Under the pieces are notes generated by a model. The model was not told the DNA's origin, did no database searches, and worked only from the letters and a program-made list of their open reading frames with translations. This document shows, in pieces, positions 1-13,086 of a stretch of 23,262 nt of DNA. How positions within the stretch are numbered: position 1 is the first letter of the stretch; every line of letters begins with the position of its first letter. The translations under genes were made by a program, and so were the position numbers. Source of the stretch: Herpomyces periplanetae (Eukaryota; Ascomycota; Laboulbeniomycetes; Herpomycetales; Herpomycetaceae); assembly GCA_009733715.1 (NCBI GenBank), contig WMKJ01000153.1, forward strand, positions 1-23,262, given 5' to 3'.

Positions 1-3000
1 GAATCTAAGTCGCGACTAGAATGCGGAGGTGATTGACAGACTATCGTTCCAAATAAATGCCAAAAAATGACCATGATTAATGAATATTGTTCTATTAACA
101 TTAGTCACAAATAAAAAATAAACCAAAATTGTAATAAATGGAAATTTATACCGCAATAAGCTTGCAGTATTTATACTAATATAATACGGAAATGACAACG
201 TAACTTCATAAAATTTCTCGAAATATAAGCGGAAAATGATGCGCAAATGTTATACAAGTCACATATGTATGACATAACATCAATATTTGTATTGACTTTA
301 AAAGTAATAATAAAACTGTCAAAAATTGTAATCATATTCGGATATTTTTAATTAAGTAAAATGAATTACTGCTTTGAATTTTATATGATTTAACATACTA
401 ATACCGAATTAATTTAAGTTTCTAAAGTGAAGTATACTTTCTATAAATTTCCAAACATTAAAAACTTTATAACGATGATTTCTAAACATATATACATGGT
501 CTCTTGTGAGAGAAGACTACAGTTATAAAATGTTTTACAATATATATTGCAAACATCGATGTATATTTTGCATAAATTTCATGTGAACTGACGAACATGA
601 ATAAGAATTGTATTTAGGGCAAGTTTTAATCCTAGAAAAACTTTAATTTGAAAACCATCAACAACAATCTGTCGAGAAGAGTGTACTAAACAGCATAGTA
701 TGGAAATTAACATAGAAAAAACCTGTACGGGCGAAACTCTAACGTTTCTCTAAATCCAAAATGATACATATCTGTATATCTCGGAGAGTGTGGTAAAATG
801 TTACTTCCCTATTCGCGAAACGTATTTAGTTGGATTTTTTTATCGCCAATTTTTATCATAAATTGACTGTTGCATCTTGGCCATCTTTATATTATTTCCC
901 CTTTTTATTCTTTTTTACTTCAAAAGACTTGGAAATGCCTTATTATCTGTACCTTTCAGTCTCCCATATGTGTCCGTGTAACATTGTTTAATGATTGTGA
1001 TAGGGCAGCTTTTCCGAATTACACTGTTTTGTAATTCCCAGCTTGTTCTGGTGAGAATTGTTTTTCAGCTTTTGAATTCACAATACAAGAAACAATTCAT
1101 AATTTTGGAGTTTTTTTTGTGCCTTCAACTTTGTGTTTTTAACATTACATATTTTTTTACATAATTCTTCATATTTTTTGATATTTTTATTAACAATTGA
1201 ACAAATTTGGATCAATATTATTTTTAGTGATGGATTTTGAGATCTGAAAACTTAACTTCCTAAATTTTGAAGTTAGCCTATATTTATACGAGGACAATGT
1301 TTTCGTAGTCTTGTATATTTCTAGTGATTTTATTATTTTATATTACAGTACACTCTTTTTGAAAATGAAGTACTACTGCAGTCCCTATTTAAAATATTCA
1401 ATATGATATATAATTTTCGGTAAATTTGTCACGAATGGTACAGATAACCACCAATTTCTGTATCTTCCAGCGTTCCAACTACGCAGGAATTTGGTTGATA
1501 TTACCTTTTTGTGGCTATTTGTCTAAATGTCTATCCTAAAATGCGAAAGTGATTACACTAGCTTACCAAAGTTAATACTATTTCCGATTTCCGGTAGAAA
1601 TTTTTTTTTGTTTAATGGCCTTATATAATTATCCAATCGGAAATATAATTGATGAATTATGTATTAAACCATAAATTTTGAGATTTTAGACCTAGATGTT
1701 ATTTTCTGTACTCTTAAATATTTCTAAATTTTTGTTTCCCGGTCTCCAGGTAAATCTAGTAATAATTGTTTTATGGTTTCACGTGATTTTATATATACAA
1801 AAATTTTCAACTTACTCATGTCTTCAATTATATATTTTGATGGGACTATATTTACGTACTAAATGATGAATATATTCGGACATATGTATTTCCAAAATAT
1901 AGCTATCCTGACGCTTGAATGTCGTGTAATTCCGTTATCCATTTAGTTATTCGATTTCAAATTGATGCAACTGTGTTTTAAAGAATGCATCTACCTGTTT
2001 TACTGTTTGAATTTATCCCCATTATATACACCATCTTTTGCCATGAATTATTTCTTGAATAATTCCTTAGAAGACTCAAAGCAACTTGCATTATTCTATG
2101 CTTTTACTTTTGGGACATGACCCCCCTTTACATGATCTTCTGTCTTATACTACAGGTTACATTTGTCAGGAGGGTCACTTTATGGCTCACTGTTGTAAGA
2201 AAATAATTCGTAACACATACGAGGAATACATGACTACTGAGTGTAACGGCAATGCAAAGTATAGTATGGGATAGTTAGATGCAGTTAGTACTGATTACGT
2301 GATGATAAGAACCCTCTCATTACTCTCTGGTGACATAGACTAATTCAGAAAGCATTGGGAATAACACAATTCATGCAGGAGATTTTTGGCTCCGTAGGGT
2401 TGAATGACAACTATTATTGTGATTTGCAGATCACGTAGTTAAATGCCGCAATACATATGAAGATCAAGTAACTTTTTAGTCTTCACAATGCACGCGTAGG
2501 ACGTTATGGTGATAGTTATCACCTACCACGAAAAATCGATTAATTTATCCCGAGCAGCTTATTATTATGATTCACATAGAAACAAGAAATGGGAAAGTCA
2601 ACTCAATCCCAGTCCAACTTATCTGGCCCTTGTCTACATATATATATCACAGGGTCATTTCATTGGATAATCGTATTATTTTAATAGCATTAAGAAATTG
2701 AAATTAAATTCAAAATTAATGCTCTGATGTCACTGAGAATGCGCTTGAGCGCTCCAACACTCATTACATGTGTGAACAGCATATTTCCATGTATACCCAT
2801 TCAATTAGGGCATTGACTATGGCGATATTGCTTCCGTCGCTTTAGCGGTTTTCCAGTGCTAACCTAAAAAGCAATAATTACCGTGATGTGGCGCCTCCAT
2901 AGTTTCGTCAAGAGCTGCTTAATGAAGGCTATCGCTCTTGTGTATTAAATTACTCTAGGCTTCAGCGCTATTCGGCTCCAAACACTGGCCTTTGGCAAAA

Positions 3001-4000
3001 AAACGCAGCTTTTCTTAGATAATAATAAGCCGCGACTACGGGGTCTCTCGTGAAAATAGGATACAATAAAAATAATGGCAAATGCGGTAATATTGACAAG
3101 ACCGGATTGGTACAATGGAAGAAGGTCGACAAAGAAAGCAAAAAAAAAATCTTTCTGCAACAATATGATACCCTTTTGTTTCATGCAAAACAAATAAAAA
3201 TGAATGAGCATATAACGCTGGTAATGGCTTTGATGTTGCGCTGCTCCTTTAGTAATACTATGCTTCCTGTCAGTTGCAAGTTCCCACAAGTTGTTTGGGA
3301 TTGGCCCTTTTTCTCGACTGCTTTATATTTTGTGAAATTATTTTAATTCGTCGATATTAAGTTTTTTCTGCTTTTCCAATGTCGGTTCTTTATATCTTTC
3401 GTATTTTACCAGAAATTAACTGCTGATCCCTTCACTTTTTTGTTATATTGTTTCTATTGTGTGTTAGTAGCTTATATTTTAGTCAGAAATTGAAGTGTAT
3501 TTTTCCGACCCAGTATGATAACGGCTATGTTTGTTTCAAGGCATAAAATTGTCTCGAATTTCCATGTATGAAGAAATTTTAGGTTACTATAAATGGCCAT
3601 AAATTTATAAATTCAAGCTTTTTACATAATCTACTTCTCGTCAAAAATTTTGGTTTTATTCTAACCTTGTGTACTGGTTTGCACAGCGGTACCAACATAC
3701 ATTATTTATTAATTTTTTCAGTGGTAAATTCTAAAGCTCATCGTAAATCTGTCCAAGACGACTAACTGAGTTTCTCAACATTTGTTTAAAATGCTGAGTG
3801 TCTTTGGCTCATGAGACTTGCAATTTTCACGCGGTAGGATCTGTAAGCAGAGTCTCTAGTGAGTACAAAAGTTATAAAAATAGGGTATTTATTTGGTAAT
3901 TGAGGAAATTGTGGTATTTTAATTAACTTCGGTCACCATTAAGTTGTTTAGTCGATTTTTTTGTTAGTAGTAACAGTAAATTCATATATACCGATCTAGT
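1..4000. other. AT-rich spacer, no supported gene
   Basis: Mostly AT-rich DNA, T-rich on the + strand around 840-1400 and 3300-3700. Open frames of 60-115 codons occur but lack start context, splice signals and recognisable motifs. At 2086-2274 (+) a short stretch, ICQEGHFMAHC, has the look of a zinc-knuckle segment, as found in gag-type proteins of LTR elements. It is too short to name a family, and if real it is a worn fossil. A partly open + frame follows at 2516-3020, again unassigned. A short TA run sits near 2637-2647. Nothing here supports a functional gene. Confidence 0.5.
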
Positions 4001-6950
4001 ATACTATATGCCGTTATTACGAATATAACTACCAGAGAGGAACAACGAAAGGGGGGGATAGCTGGATAGGAGGAGCTGCTCTTTATTTTGCCGTCAGCTT
4101 TTGTCTGGAAGTTTTTACTTCAGTCTCAAGGAGATTGTCCACTGCGTTATACTTTAAAGTGGTATTGTGCGAATGGTCGAAGTTACCCGTATGTGAAAAA
4201 TACAGTCATGATGTTGACACATGACCCTTCGCCTTGTAGCAGGGTAGAAGGCGAATAAACGGATTGCAACTGAGTAGAAAACAACCCAACACAAGCGAGG
4301 GAGCAAACAAGTGAATGTTGTAATAAAACATAGACACGGAAAAATTATCTACTTTTAAGGCGAAACTTAAGCAACACGAACTGAGCAAGAAGAATAATAA
4401 ACAAGCGAGTAACTATAGGATGGAACCACAAAGTACTGTCAACTTCTAATTGTTTATGTCAAGTTGCGCAACAAACAAATTCTGCAGGAGTAGTCATCTG
4501 GGCCGTCCAGTGTGCGTCAGGTTCGGATTAAAATCCGTTGCGACCTTCCAATTGGTACCACACGACTGTCAGCGAAAATTCGGGGATAACCGTAAGTCTG
4601 TGCTCAAATATTTCAGATGGAAAACTTTGAGTGATGCAGTGCTTGTCTGACAGTCACAATGACCATTGTTTAATCCAGCAAAAAATGATATCCGTGAGGA
4701 ATAGCAGGTGAGCAAGACCAGCTTTCAAACATCTGGAGAGGCACATACGCCTCCCATGCTTGTTATAAAGTAGATATCCAAGGCGGGACTCGTTATGGAA
4801 CGTCCTAGAAATAGGCTTGAACTGGTACAAGCCTAATGACGTTGGTGAGAGCAGAGTCTGGTCGTAATCAAAGCAATAGCATCTACATGCTGATATTGGT
4901 AATGTCGTACCTATCGCACTCAAAATTGCAATACCCTTGTGGCAGTGAAGGGGTTGAGAGATCCACTTTTGAATGTAAAAACATAGGTCGAGTTACGTGT
5001 AAAATCATGCAAATAATTGGTAACACCAATAAAGACGGTATCTACAATGACTGAAAAAAAATTCACAGAATTGACACGACAAGATACAAAACAAAACATT
5101 GCCACTTGAATAATAAAAGGACGGCGTTAAACTAAAATTATAAGATGTTGGTAAAACCTCCGAAATAACTATTAACCCAGAAAGTTGTCTGATTGTCGCT
5201 GAATTCTGCGGATTAATACCTTGACATATATGGAGAATGTCTGCAAAATTTTAGTACGATTGAACTCTGAAAGATTACAGAAAATGGAGTTTTATTAGCT
5301 TTTGTATAGATATCAACGCAGGGACACGGGGGCATAACGCTTATACTCGCAGAGGAAGATCCTTTGAGACATCGTCATTATCTTAAAATCATTCATATGA
5401 CGAGTATATAAGGACCTCCAAGTCTGCCATACTCCTGGCCCAACAGACGATAAATTTCGGTTTGTATCTTATACTATGTAACCTCGTTGCTTAGATTTTC
5501 CGGATAGTCCTTTAACAAATTAATAGCATTTAATGACTCAGGCTTTGTTCCTCCCGGTCTGGAATTGTGGCTGTGCAACAGTAACTTCATTCCATATTGT
5601 CACTCGCATGTTTTCACTGGTGTTCTTCAGTATTGCTGTAGTGCTAGAAGTACTTGTGCTGGACCTTCCCTGTAGCCCTATTCTTACGTCGCTGGGCCCG
5701 GGGACTACTTGGCGGTAGTCTTATACGTATGACTATCGTCAACACCCCATGAATACAAACTTAGAGATGAAACATACAGAAATTTCTTGTGAGCTGCAGC
5801 CAGAGTCCACGCAGTTATATTTCATGATACTCTGAATCACAACAGAAACTTTATGCTTAAACTTCCTAGTATTGCCAAAGAGGGCGTCGTCATCTCATAT
5901 TTTTACAAGCAAAACGGCTAAAAAATCCTGAAATTGTAAACTTTTCCTCTAAAATGATTCAGGATCCAGGACACTAACGGTGGTACGGGATGGCTTGGTG
6001 TTAGAATCTAGTACAGTTCGCTCTATGCTTACAAACACATGAACACAAGCTACATAGCCCACAATTCAATACGTTCCACAGGCATAATTTAGTGCTACGC
6101 TGCATTTGCCGGAGTTTTTAATACATATATTCAATCAACAAAGGCTGAAATTTTACTCAGAGTGAAATTTGATTGAATAATATTAATTTAATCTGGAGGG
6201 ACGCCACCTATAACCGTTAAAAAGTACCATAAGCCATTGTCCTCCGAGAGTGGGGAGTAAAGACCAAAAATCGCCTTTCAATATTCTTTAATGGCGGTTG
6301 AATCTTCATTTGAAAACATAATGATATGCCAACTGAACCGATAGCCCTACCGAAGAGGTGCAATATATTACGACACTAGAGCACTGGAAAAAATCCCGCG
6401 ACTCACTCATCTTGGATTTTCTTCGAGGTATATGCTAGACTTACATGCTTTGTAGCACGTACGATTTAATAAGCTGAATATATAAGTGATGGTGCAAGTA
6501 TGTAGAAAATACAATAAATGAACTATTGAATTATTAAGTGCGAGCTTCACAGATCACACACGGATGACTAATTTTTCCCTTTCCGTCCCCCAGAATCTTG
6601 TGGGAGGAGCATCCCTTCCGTCAGCCGAAGTTTGTTTGCACTTAATAGCGACCAGGTCCATCCGTTTGTTTCGGCGTCTTTTCTTGCCGTTAGGCGTATC
6701 GTTCATTGGGACCCAACCTGTTTTCGCACCACAGTGACTAGTCCCGTCCTGTGGCAGCCTCTATATATTGGATGGCATACACTAGCACCAATTCCCTTAA
6801 TGAGCATGGCTATCCAGCTCCTACGTCATTGGGGCGTCTGTATGGGATATTTCCTCGGTTCCCCACATTACAGTATATTCCAAACCTTTAGGCGTCTCCA
6901 GCTTTTTACACGGGCTTCTTTTTGAGCCCATTACTCGAAATTTCCGTTCT
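4000..6950. other. GC-richer block, probably decayed sequence of unknown origin
   Basis: This block is visibly richer in G+C than the flanks (for example 5641-5700 is roughly half G+C, against about a quarter in the first few hundred bases). It contains short open stretches on both strands. The most protein-like is a minus-strand open run without a start at 5720-5538 (60 codons, Ser/Thr-rich centre, with VPGPSDVRIGLQGR and MRVTIWNEVTVAQ). It overlaps an antisense + frame at 5533-5718. A second minus-strand run near 6550-6720 carries NGKKRRRNKRMDL. No conserved domain, terminal repeat or target-site duplication was recognised. An old, worn insertion is the simplest reading, but the family is unknown. 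Confidence 0.35.
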
Positions 6951-7559
6951 ATATATGATTCATCAAAGGAACCGAAGTGTATGTTTTAGATTCGAAAAAT
7001 ATCTGGTTGTTTTCCAGTTATGATAATCTTATTTCGAGCGAAGACTTTCCAAGAAAATCAACTGACTAAAGTAATTTTGGTACCTTTCTTCTCCAAATTG
7101 GAAGGAAAAAACGATGCTAATAATTATTTAATACAAATACACACAAAAGCTAGAATTTGTATCTTTTCCGTGTCGGCTATTACAGTTTCACTAGTAAAAT
7201 TGTATGTTTTATGCAAACGGGTACTCCTTTGAGGTAATTAGTTGAGATGATGTTAATGGCTGGATTCTTCTGTTGACGTTACCAGGTTGGTCCTAGGGAG
7301 ACTTTGAAATTTGGCTTCTCTAAAGCCCACAAATGCTAACTCTTCCCACCAAGGTTTTGAAAAAACAGAGGGTGCAAATACGATTTTCCACGTTAAGTGC
7401 TATTTTGTTCTATTGGTCTTTTCATATCAGTACATCTTCACAGCCTATTTTTGCCCCATTACGTATCATGTTCTCTTGTAGTATCAGCCCCAGTGTCGAC
7501 AATTAGACTGTGATTCCTTACCCATGGCTAACGTTGACCATAAGAATTCACCAATATGA
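6951..7559. other. spacer, no supported gene
   Basis: Contains a 70-codon + frame from ATG 7020 (7020-7232) without a signal peptide or family motifs. It is followed by C/T-rich sequence with several AG dinucleotides. I found no splice combination giving a longer protein. Confidence 0.4.
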
Positions 7560-7918
7560 GGCATTTGTGCCTTAGGACGAAGGCAAGCTTTGGCTTTCAT
7601 GGAGTATTGATGATAATCTGAGGCAATAGCTAGGTGTTTATATGGAGAAAGCTAATGAAATTGATTGAGTGGTACGCATCTTTATGGCCTCAATGTGTTG
7701 TCTAGCATACTAAAATTATTCAGAGTTAGACTTCTGGATGATTAATATCTGATTGAAGGACGAGTGCTTTGAGACTAATGAAGATGATCCTTTGAATTTT
7801 GATGCTCTTGAGAAGCTCAGACTACACCCCTTAGCACGTGGAGCTTTCAACACATTGAATATATGATGAGTTGCCCCGAGTATTTAAGAATCCTTTGTTC
7901 TTGATTCCAAGACCGTAA
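7560..7918 (+). pseudogene. protein-like relic, family unknown
   Basis: One + frame reads like protein broken by several stops: EGKLWLSWSIDDNLR, LGVYMEKANEID, CFETNEDDPLNFDALEKLR and LHPLARGAFNTLNI. A different frame then continues with DELPRVFKNPLFLIPRP, directly followed by a GTAAGT donor-like site at 7916. The amino-acid make-up is balanced, unlike the low-complexity frames around it, which suggests former coding sequence. I cannot name the family, and cannot tell a host gene fragment from part of a mobile element. Given the low information, this could still be chance. Confidence 0.3.
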
Positions 7919-10900
7919 GTCATGTTGTATGTACTATGAAGTAACGTTTTATTTTTGATTTTATATATTTATCCTATTTAATATATTATTACATACATGA
8001 GTGTTTTGTTTACACATTTATGGAAATAAAATGTAGAAGTAGTTTAATACAGGTGATTGTTGGCAGGTATGACTTCATAATGAAAATCCATTTTGTGGAA
8101 ATGGAGTTTAAAGTTAGCGACATACAAGGGATGTAAAATTAAAGTATTTTGTGTAAACATAGGTTGAAGCTATTCACTTGCTTCACGTTTTTCCACGAAT
8201 GGAGTCGCCGGTAGACTTTTGAGGGAATTAGGTTATCTTTTTCAATACATGAAGGGATCTGTTAGTTTAGTATTAACTGGTTACGATTATAATATATTGC
8301 AACATTTTGCACCCGTTATACACTATTTATAGTCAATGTATAATCGTTATTTTGAAGAGTTTTGAGTAAGATTGGATGATCGTGTGATTGATGGTGTACA
8401 CATTTTGTGATGCAAATTTTAAGCGTTTTCTTAAGGTTGAATATTTGGCCATGAATATTTTAATGTTGTAACTGAGTAATGCCTGGATTTATGCATCTAA
8501 TGCGAGTTTCACCTGCCCATTATCGGGAAATATACGGTAAATACATCATGTAATAATGCCAGAAATCTTGAGGACCCAGAGTGAATTTGGATACATTAAA
8601 TATGTATTTAAGTCTGTGTGTTGGAAAAAAATAAAACAATATTAAACTCAATGGTGCCGTAATAGGGAGGGCTTATGTTAGGCAACTAATGAGTAAAAAA
8701 AACGGAATTCAATTCAATTATGCATTTAAAAAACCCATGAAGATAAAGGATACTCGATCCATATCCTACTAAATTTTTGGTACGTTGAAGAAATTATTTA
8801 ATTCTTTAAATTTAATATATGTGGATGCGCTCAAATAAAAATGATCTTAATGACTTGAGTTGTTACAAATATGAAAAATGTATAGACATAAACGTAGAAC
8901 TGTAAAATTTTATTTTTCTAGAAGCTGAACTTAAAGTTTAATTTATCACGACTCTATACACATGTGAAAGGACCGCTTGTAGGCATGTGCAAATTATAAC
9001 TGTACAAACCGAAGCCAAATCCATTTTATTTGGCAGAAAATGTGGTACTTGGTCAATTAGATAATTCAATATTCTATACCGTTTTTACAAACTCAGATCA
9101 GCTTGAAGACATTTTATATTATGGAGGGACAAAAGCCTATTTTCCAATACAAGACGAGAATAATTTTCAACATTGGAGTATAATCAATATATAATTGTAC
9201 ATTTCTAGTGGTGTAAAGATACATTCAGGATATACGGTATTTGAATTTGTAGTAGCAAATCAATATTGAATGGATAATTAATTGAAAAATTCGTAATCGA
9301 CGGAGCTAATTCTGCATCATTTAACAAGGAAAAAGTATACCAGTTTTGAAACGTCAGTTGTATTTGATACGAATAGAAGTATACATGTTTGCATAAATTT
9401 TATAAATACATTTTAATCAAAATAGTAAATGATGGACATGTCATAAGAATGAGCTATGGAATGAAACATGTACATGTTAAAATACGAGATTGTTTCCAGT
9501 AAATTTTGATTTTTCAACATGGACGAAGGGCGACCATTATTTTTTAGTGGGAGAATTTATTCTACTGTTACTCATAGTGTTTTAGTTTTGATAAAAGGAT
9601 CAGCAAAGTTACTTTTGGATTTTTGCCCTAACTTAACCATATTTTTCCCATTAGTCCCCATATGCATTAGCCATTTGTTCACAGGGAAGCAACGTAACCA
9701 CTACAAGTTGATAAGGTGAGTTAAATTATCGGGCATTTGTTTACAGAAGACAGTAACGTAAATTATGCTTCGTTTCACAATACTTAAACCAAGGATAAGT
9801 GAATCAGTGGGAACCTGCCATGAGTAGATGCAAGTAAAGTTTTGCTGCCAGATTAGAAAATCTGGAATTGTATGATGGTTAGTTTTGAGGTAGTTAAGAT
9901 TGAGTGAATACTTAGTTGGCCAGTTCAGTTGCGATAATGATGGTGATTTTGCTACAGTTAAGAAAGGTTTTTCCATTTGAGAGCGGTTAGTTGTTAAAGG
10001 TGTAAATTCTAATCTCTGTAGAACAGACAACAGCGTAGTGGCCAGGAGTAGAGTGTGGTATTACTTGAATTTTACGGGAAAATGCACGTGAAAAATATGA
10101 TATGTGAGTTTAGGGCGATTCAAATGGGAAGAATTCTGTTTAATAAATGGTGGGAGTATAAGGATGATTAAAGTGACAAGGTCAATTGTAATATGAAAAG
10201 CAGTACAGGATTAACCTTGCGGAATTACAGAATCAGAGTGTTTGCATGATCTAGTGAACATAGGAAGGACATTTACGTCAAAAAAAGTGAAGTATAAAAT
10301 GCAAACCGTTTAGCATTTTCCGAAGTCGGAAGCGCTGCATTAATTTAAGGAACGTAACGTACAGTTAAGTTAATGAGGCTGTGAATGATGCATATAATGT
10401 GAAGATGGATTTAGAATGGGCTAAGGTACTAACATGTGTTACTGTAGATTTGGCACATAAGTATCAAGATTGTGATTAGGGACTTCAGATAGAGTGGACT
10501 GCTCTTGAGGGTCAATTTTACCGCTAAATTGGCTTAGTTTCAATATTAGTCTGCTAGATGAAGGAAGCATAGTACCATTAAATCTTAATCAAGGCATTAC
10601 CAATGTATAACCAATTGAATAATTGAATCACGTAGAATATATATAGTTAAAGATAGTACGGAAAGTGTATAAATAATTCAAAATTACAGATTTATAAATG
10701 ATAATTTTAAGAGAGTATGATGATGATAAGTTAAGGTATACTACAGAGTTATATTAAAGAGAATAAGAATTGTCTAACGGGATTAAGCTATAGTTTGTTT
10801 AAATGCATAATTTAACCAATGCAATAAAAGGATATTTCAAATGTAAATGTTCAGTTGACGATTTTATGACAGAATCGCTAATTCATTGGTAGCAAATGGG

Positions 10901-12386
10901 TTACACGAAAATATGTATTATACATATGTTGAATTAACATGACGATATTTTAACGGTAGCTCATGCGACAATTGCGCATTGATTTGGAGGGTAAGATTCT
11001 GAATAAGGGTTCACATATGGCGTTCCAGATGATCGGCATAGTTCAAGAATAAAGTAATTGAAAGTTTAAGTAACGCGAAACTTGAATATTTGGTACATGA
11101 TAGGAAGTGAATTAGTGTGAAAGTGTTGGAATTAACGGAATTGTAGGTATGTATGAGCTTTCTACGAACATAGTGTTGAATAAGAAATATAAAGAATTTA
11201 TCAAAGATATTTATACAATGACTACTGGGGAAAAAATTAGTGGGGTAATTGAATGAAGGAGAATAAGAGTACGTAAAAACAGTACTGGACCAAAAATTAA
11301 ACATTTCAGACAGATTTAGAGGAAATTAGCGAATATGTGAAATTGAAGAACGTTGGAAAGTTTGATTTGTTGTTTATGTGTAAAGAAAAAGTGAAATAAT
11401 ATTATGAATGAATTAACAAAGTTCGATGAAATTGGTGAAATAGAAGAGAAGCATCAAAAGCAAGATTAATTTAGTGTCACATTAATTTCGCAGCACGGAC
11501 TCTGAAATCTGTCGAAAAAAAGTAACCAGAAGTGTAGTTGATAAGAGAATATCAACAAAACAATTTTATAATTTGATCGAATTATCTTTAGCCATCATAG
11601 GAATATGCATGGAGCATTAACTCACAGCGCTGAACGTAATAGTTAAGAAATAGTTCACTAACTCGATTAATTTGTAAAATGGGACAAACTGCGAAACGGT
11701 TTTCCCACGTTTCCATAATATGTATAAAAGGAATATTAGATTAACCTACTATTCAATGATCGCATATTAAAGGGTTTACACATGATAATTGGTCAATTGA
11801 TTAAAATATCGCGAAGTTTGGACTTGAAGACAGATGAACGGAAAATGGCTATAAAATGGTAATTAAGTGGTAAACATGATTCCCAAATAAGGGTTAACAT
11901 AGTTTCATTTAGAAGGTAATGCGGAAATAATGTCAAATTGGTGCTAAACAAATATTTGATAAGCGTGAACTTGAATATGAATTGATGTGTCGAATAGTGG
12001 TAAGTATATACTCGGAGATTTTCCAGAAATCGGAATCTTATTAAAAAATCCATTTTGGAATGCCTGGCGAAATGAGAATTTGTTCGGTTTGATGAATATA
12101 TAAATTGCATCATGTCATTGATGGAGTTTACGACACATATTTGAAAGTTCTTGGTTAACCAAGGTACAGATTAAATTTTATCTAGGCCAATTTGCGTACA
12201 CATCTATAACGAATTACCAAGTGGACAAACTTACGAATTATTCGATTTGAATAGTCTGCTTATGATAATTGATATTTTCCTGTATACATTTAACATACTC
12301 TTAATTAAGTGAAATTTACAGGCATTTCTCCCTCTGAATATTTTTCCACTTCAAGTTTCAAGAAGCGGACAAGTGATTCCGGTATC
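7919..12386. other. purine-biased spacer (G over C on + strand), no supported gene
   Basis: The + strand is markedly C-poor: 10141-10200 has 16 G and 2 C, and 11341-11400 has 14 G and 1 C. Minus-strand frames of about 100 codons (9701-10030, 11011-11304, 11793-12113) are rich in Phe, Leu, Ser and Tyr and look like a side effect of this bias. Short + strand runs look faintly protein-like (about 10375-10490, 11310-11390, 11405-11470, 11930-12045), but none is long or recognisable. A 66-codon + frame from ATG 9519 ends at a strong AAG|GTGAGT donor without a convincing next exon. Confidence 0.45.
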
Positions 12387-13086
12387 ATGAAATTATCAAT
12401 AATCTGGCTTGGAATATTAGCATCCTTGGTAAGATGCATGCAACCTTGGGAGAATATGTACAGTATAAAGTATAAACTAGCTCTATTACCCTTGTCAGAA
12501 TCGAACGAGGTTGAAGCAGTATATTTGAAAGTTCAGAGTAATGGATTGCTGTATGGATCAATAGGTTCGAATGAATTACCTCATGATGTGAGTGTTAGTT
12601 GAACATATTGATGAGTTTAAGCTTAAAGTTGAAATGACAGAAATATTTTTATAAATTTCAATCTACTCTAGCGGACTATTTACCTAAATATTCCACTAAT
12701 TCAAATTTATTTGGTGCTGATTTATCGGAAAACGGAGGGGTTGAAGCGTATGAAACACGATGTAAGTAATAAATACAAGGCATATTCAAGGACTAGGTTA
12801 ACTCGAGAAAAACCTATTAGACCTATACATAACTGGGCAGCGAGGATGGCTAAGATTTTTAAGCAGTGATTCAGAAGATAGTTGGGGAAAACCGATAACA
12901 GCATGCAAAATTCCACCCAGGTCTAAAATACTGCAATGCAATGGACAAACTGACTTCTTTGCGTGCCAACGCTCGAATAAAAGATTATACTTAGTGCGCA
13001 CGACGGAACTAGGAGAGAATTGTAAAGCGGTAAAAGTTTATCTTTACAATCACACCCCAACTATGACAGCAGGCCCATGTTTTTAA
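12387..13086 (+). CDS. small secreted protein, three exons (distant family member C)
   Basis: Predicted secreted protein of 195 aa. The exons are 12387-12587, 12641-12761 and 12821-13086. Intron 1 (53 nt) is GTGAGT to GACAG, phase 0. Intron 2 (59 nt) is GTAAGT to ATTAG with a GTTAAC branch-like site, phase 1. The joined frame stays open for 195 codons and ends TGT TTT TAA. ATG 12387 gives a short signal peptide (MKLSIIWLGILASLVRC). Mature landmarks are KYKLALLPL, VYLKVQSNGLLYGSIG, ADYLPKYS, GGVEAYETR, LYITGQRGWLRFL, then TACKIPP, LQCNGQTDFFACQ and NCKAVKVYLYN. Without splicing, exon 2 seems to end in a stop right after the donor, so the gene is easily missed. The intron order and phases match the two minus-strand secreted genes at 14.0-16.6 kb, and LYITGQRGWLRF aligns with EMVIDDKGFVSW across the same splice junction. 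Exact function is unknown. An in-frame GTG at 12309 exists but adds no sensible sequence. Confidence 0.85.

Noticed and set aside
2086-2274. Zinc-knuckle-like ICQEGHFMAHC stretch as evidence of a retroelement
   Set aside because: Too short and isolated. No neighbouring protease, polymerase, integrase or terminal repeats were recognised, so no element is called.
4515-4535. GGTTCGGATT resembling a tRNA/SINE B box
   Set aside because: No matching A box or cloverleaf could be drawn around it.
6129-6178. 10-bp perfect inverted repeat (ATTCAATCAA ... TTGATTGAAT)
   Set aside because: About one such pair is expected by chance in AT-rich DNA of this length; no other structure around it.
7020-7232. 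70-codon + frame loosely similar in strand pattern to the secreted family
   Set aside because: No signal peptide, no matching intron phases, and no downstream exon with the AC...C block.
11011-11304. Minus-strand frame of 97 codons, and similar ones at 9701-10030 and 11793-12113
   Set aside because: Rich in Phe/Ser/Tyr/Leu with no motif, no splice context. The minus strand here is purine-poor, so stop codons are rare by composition.
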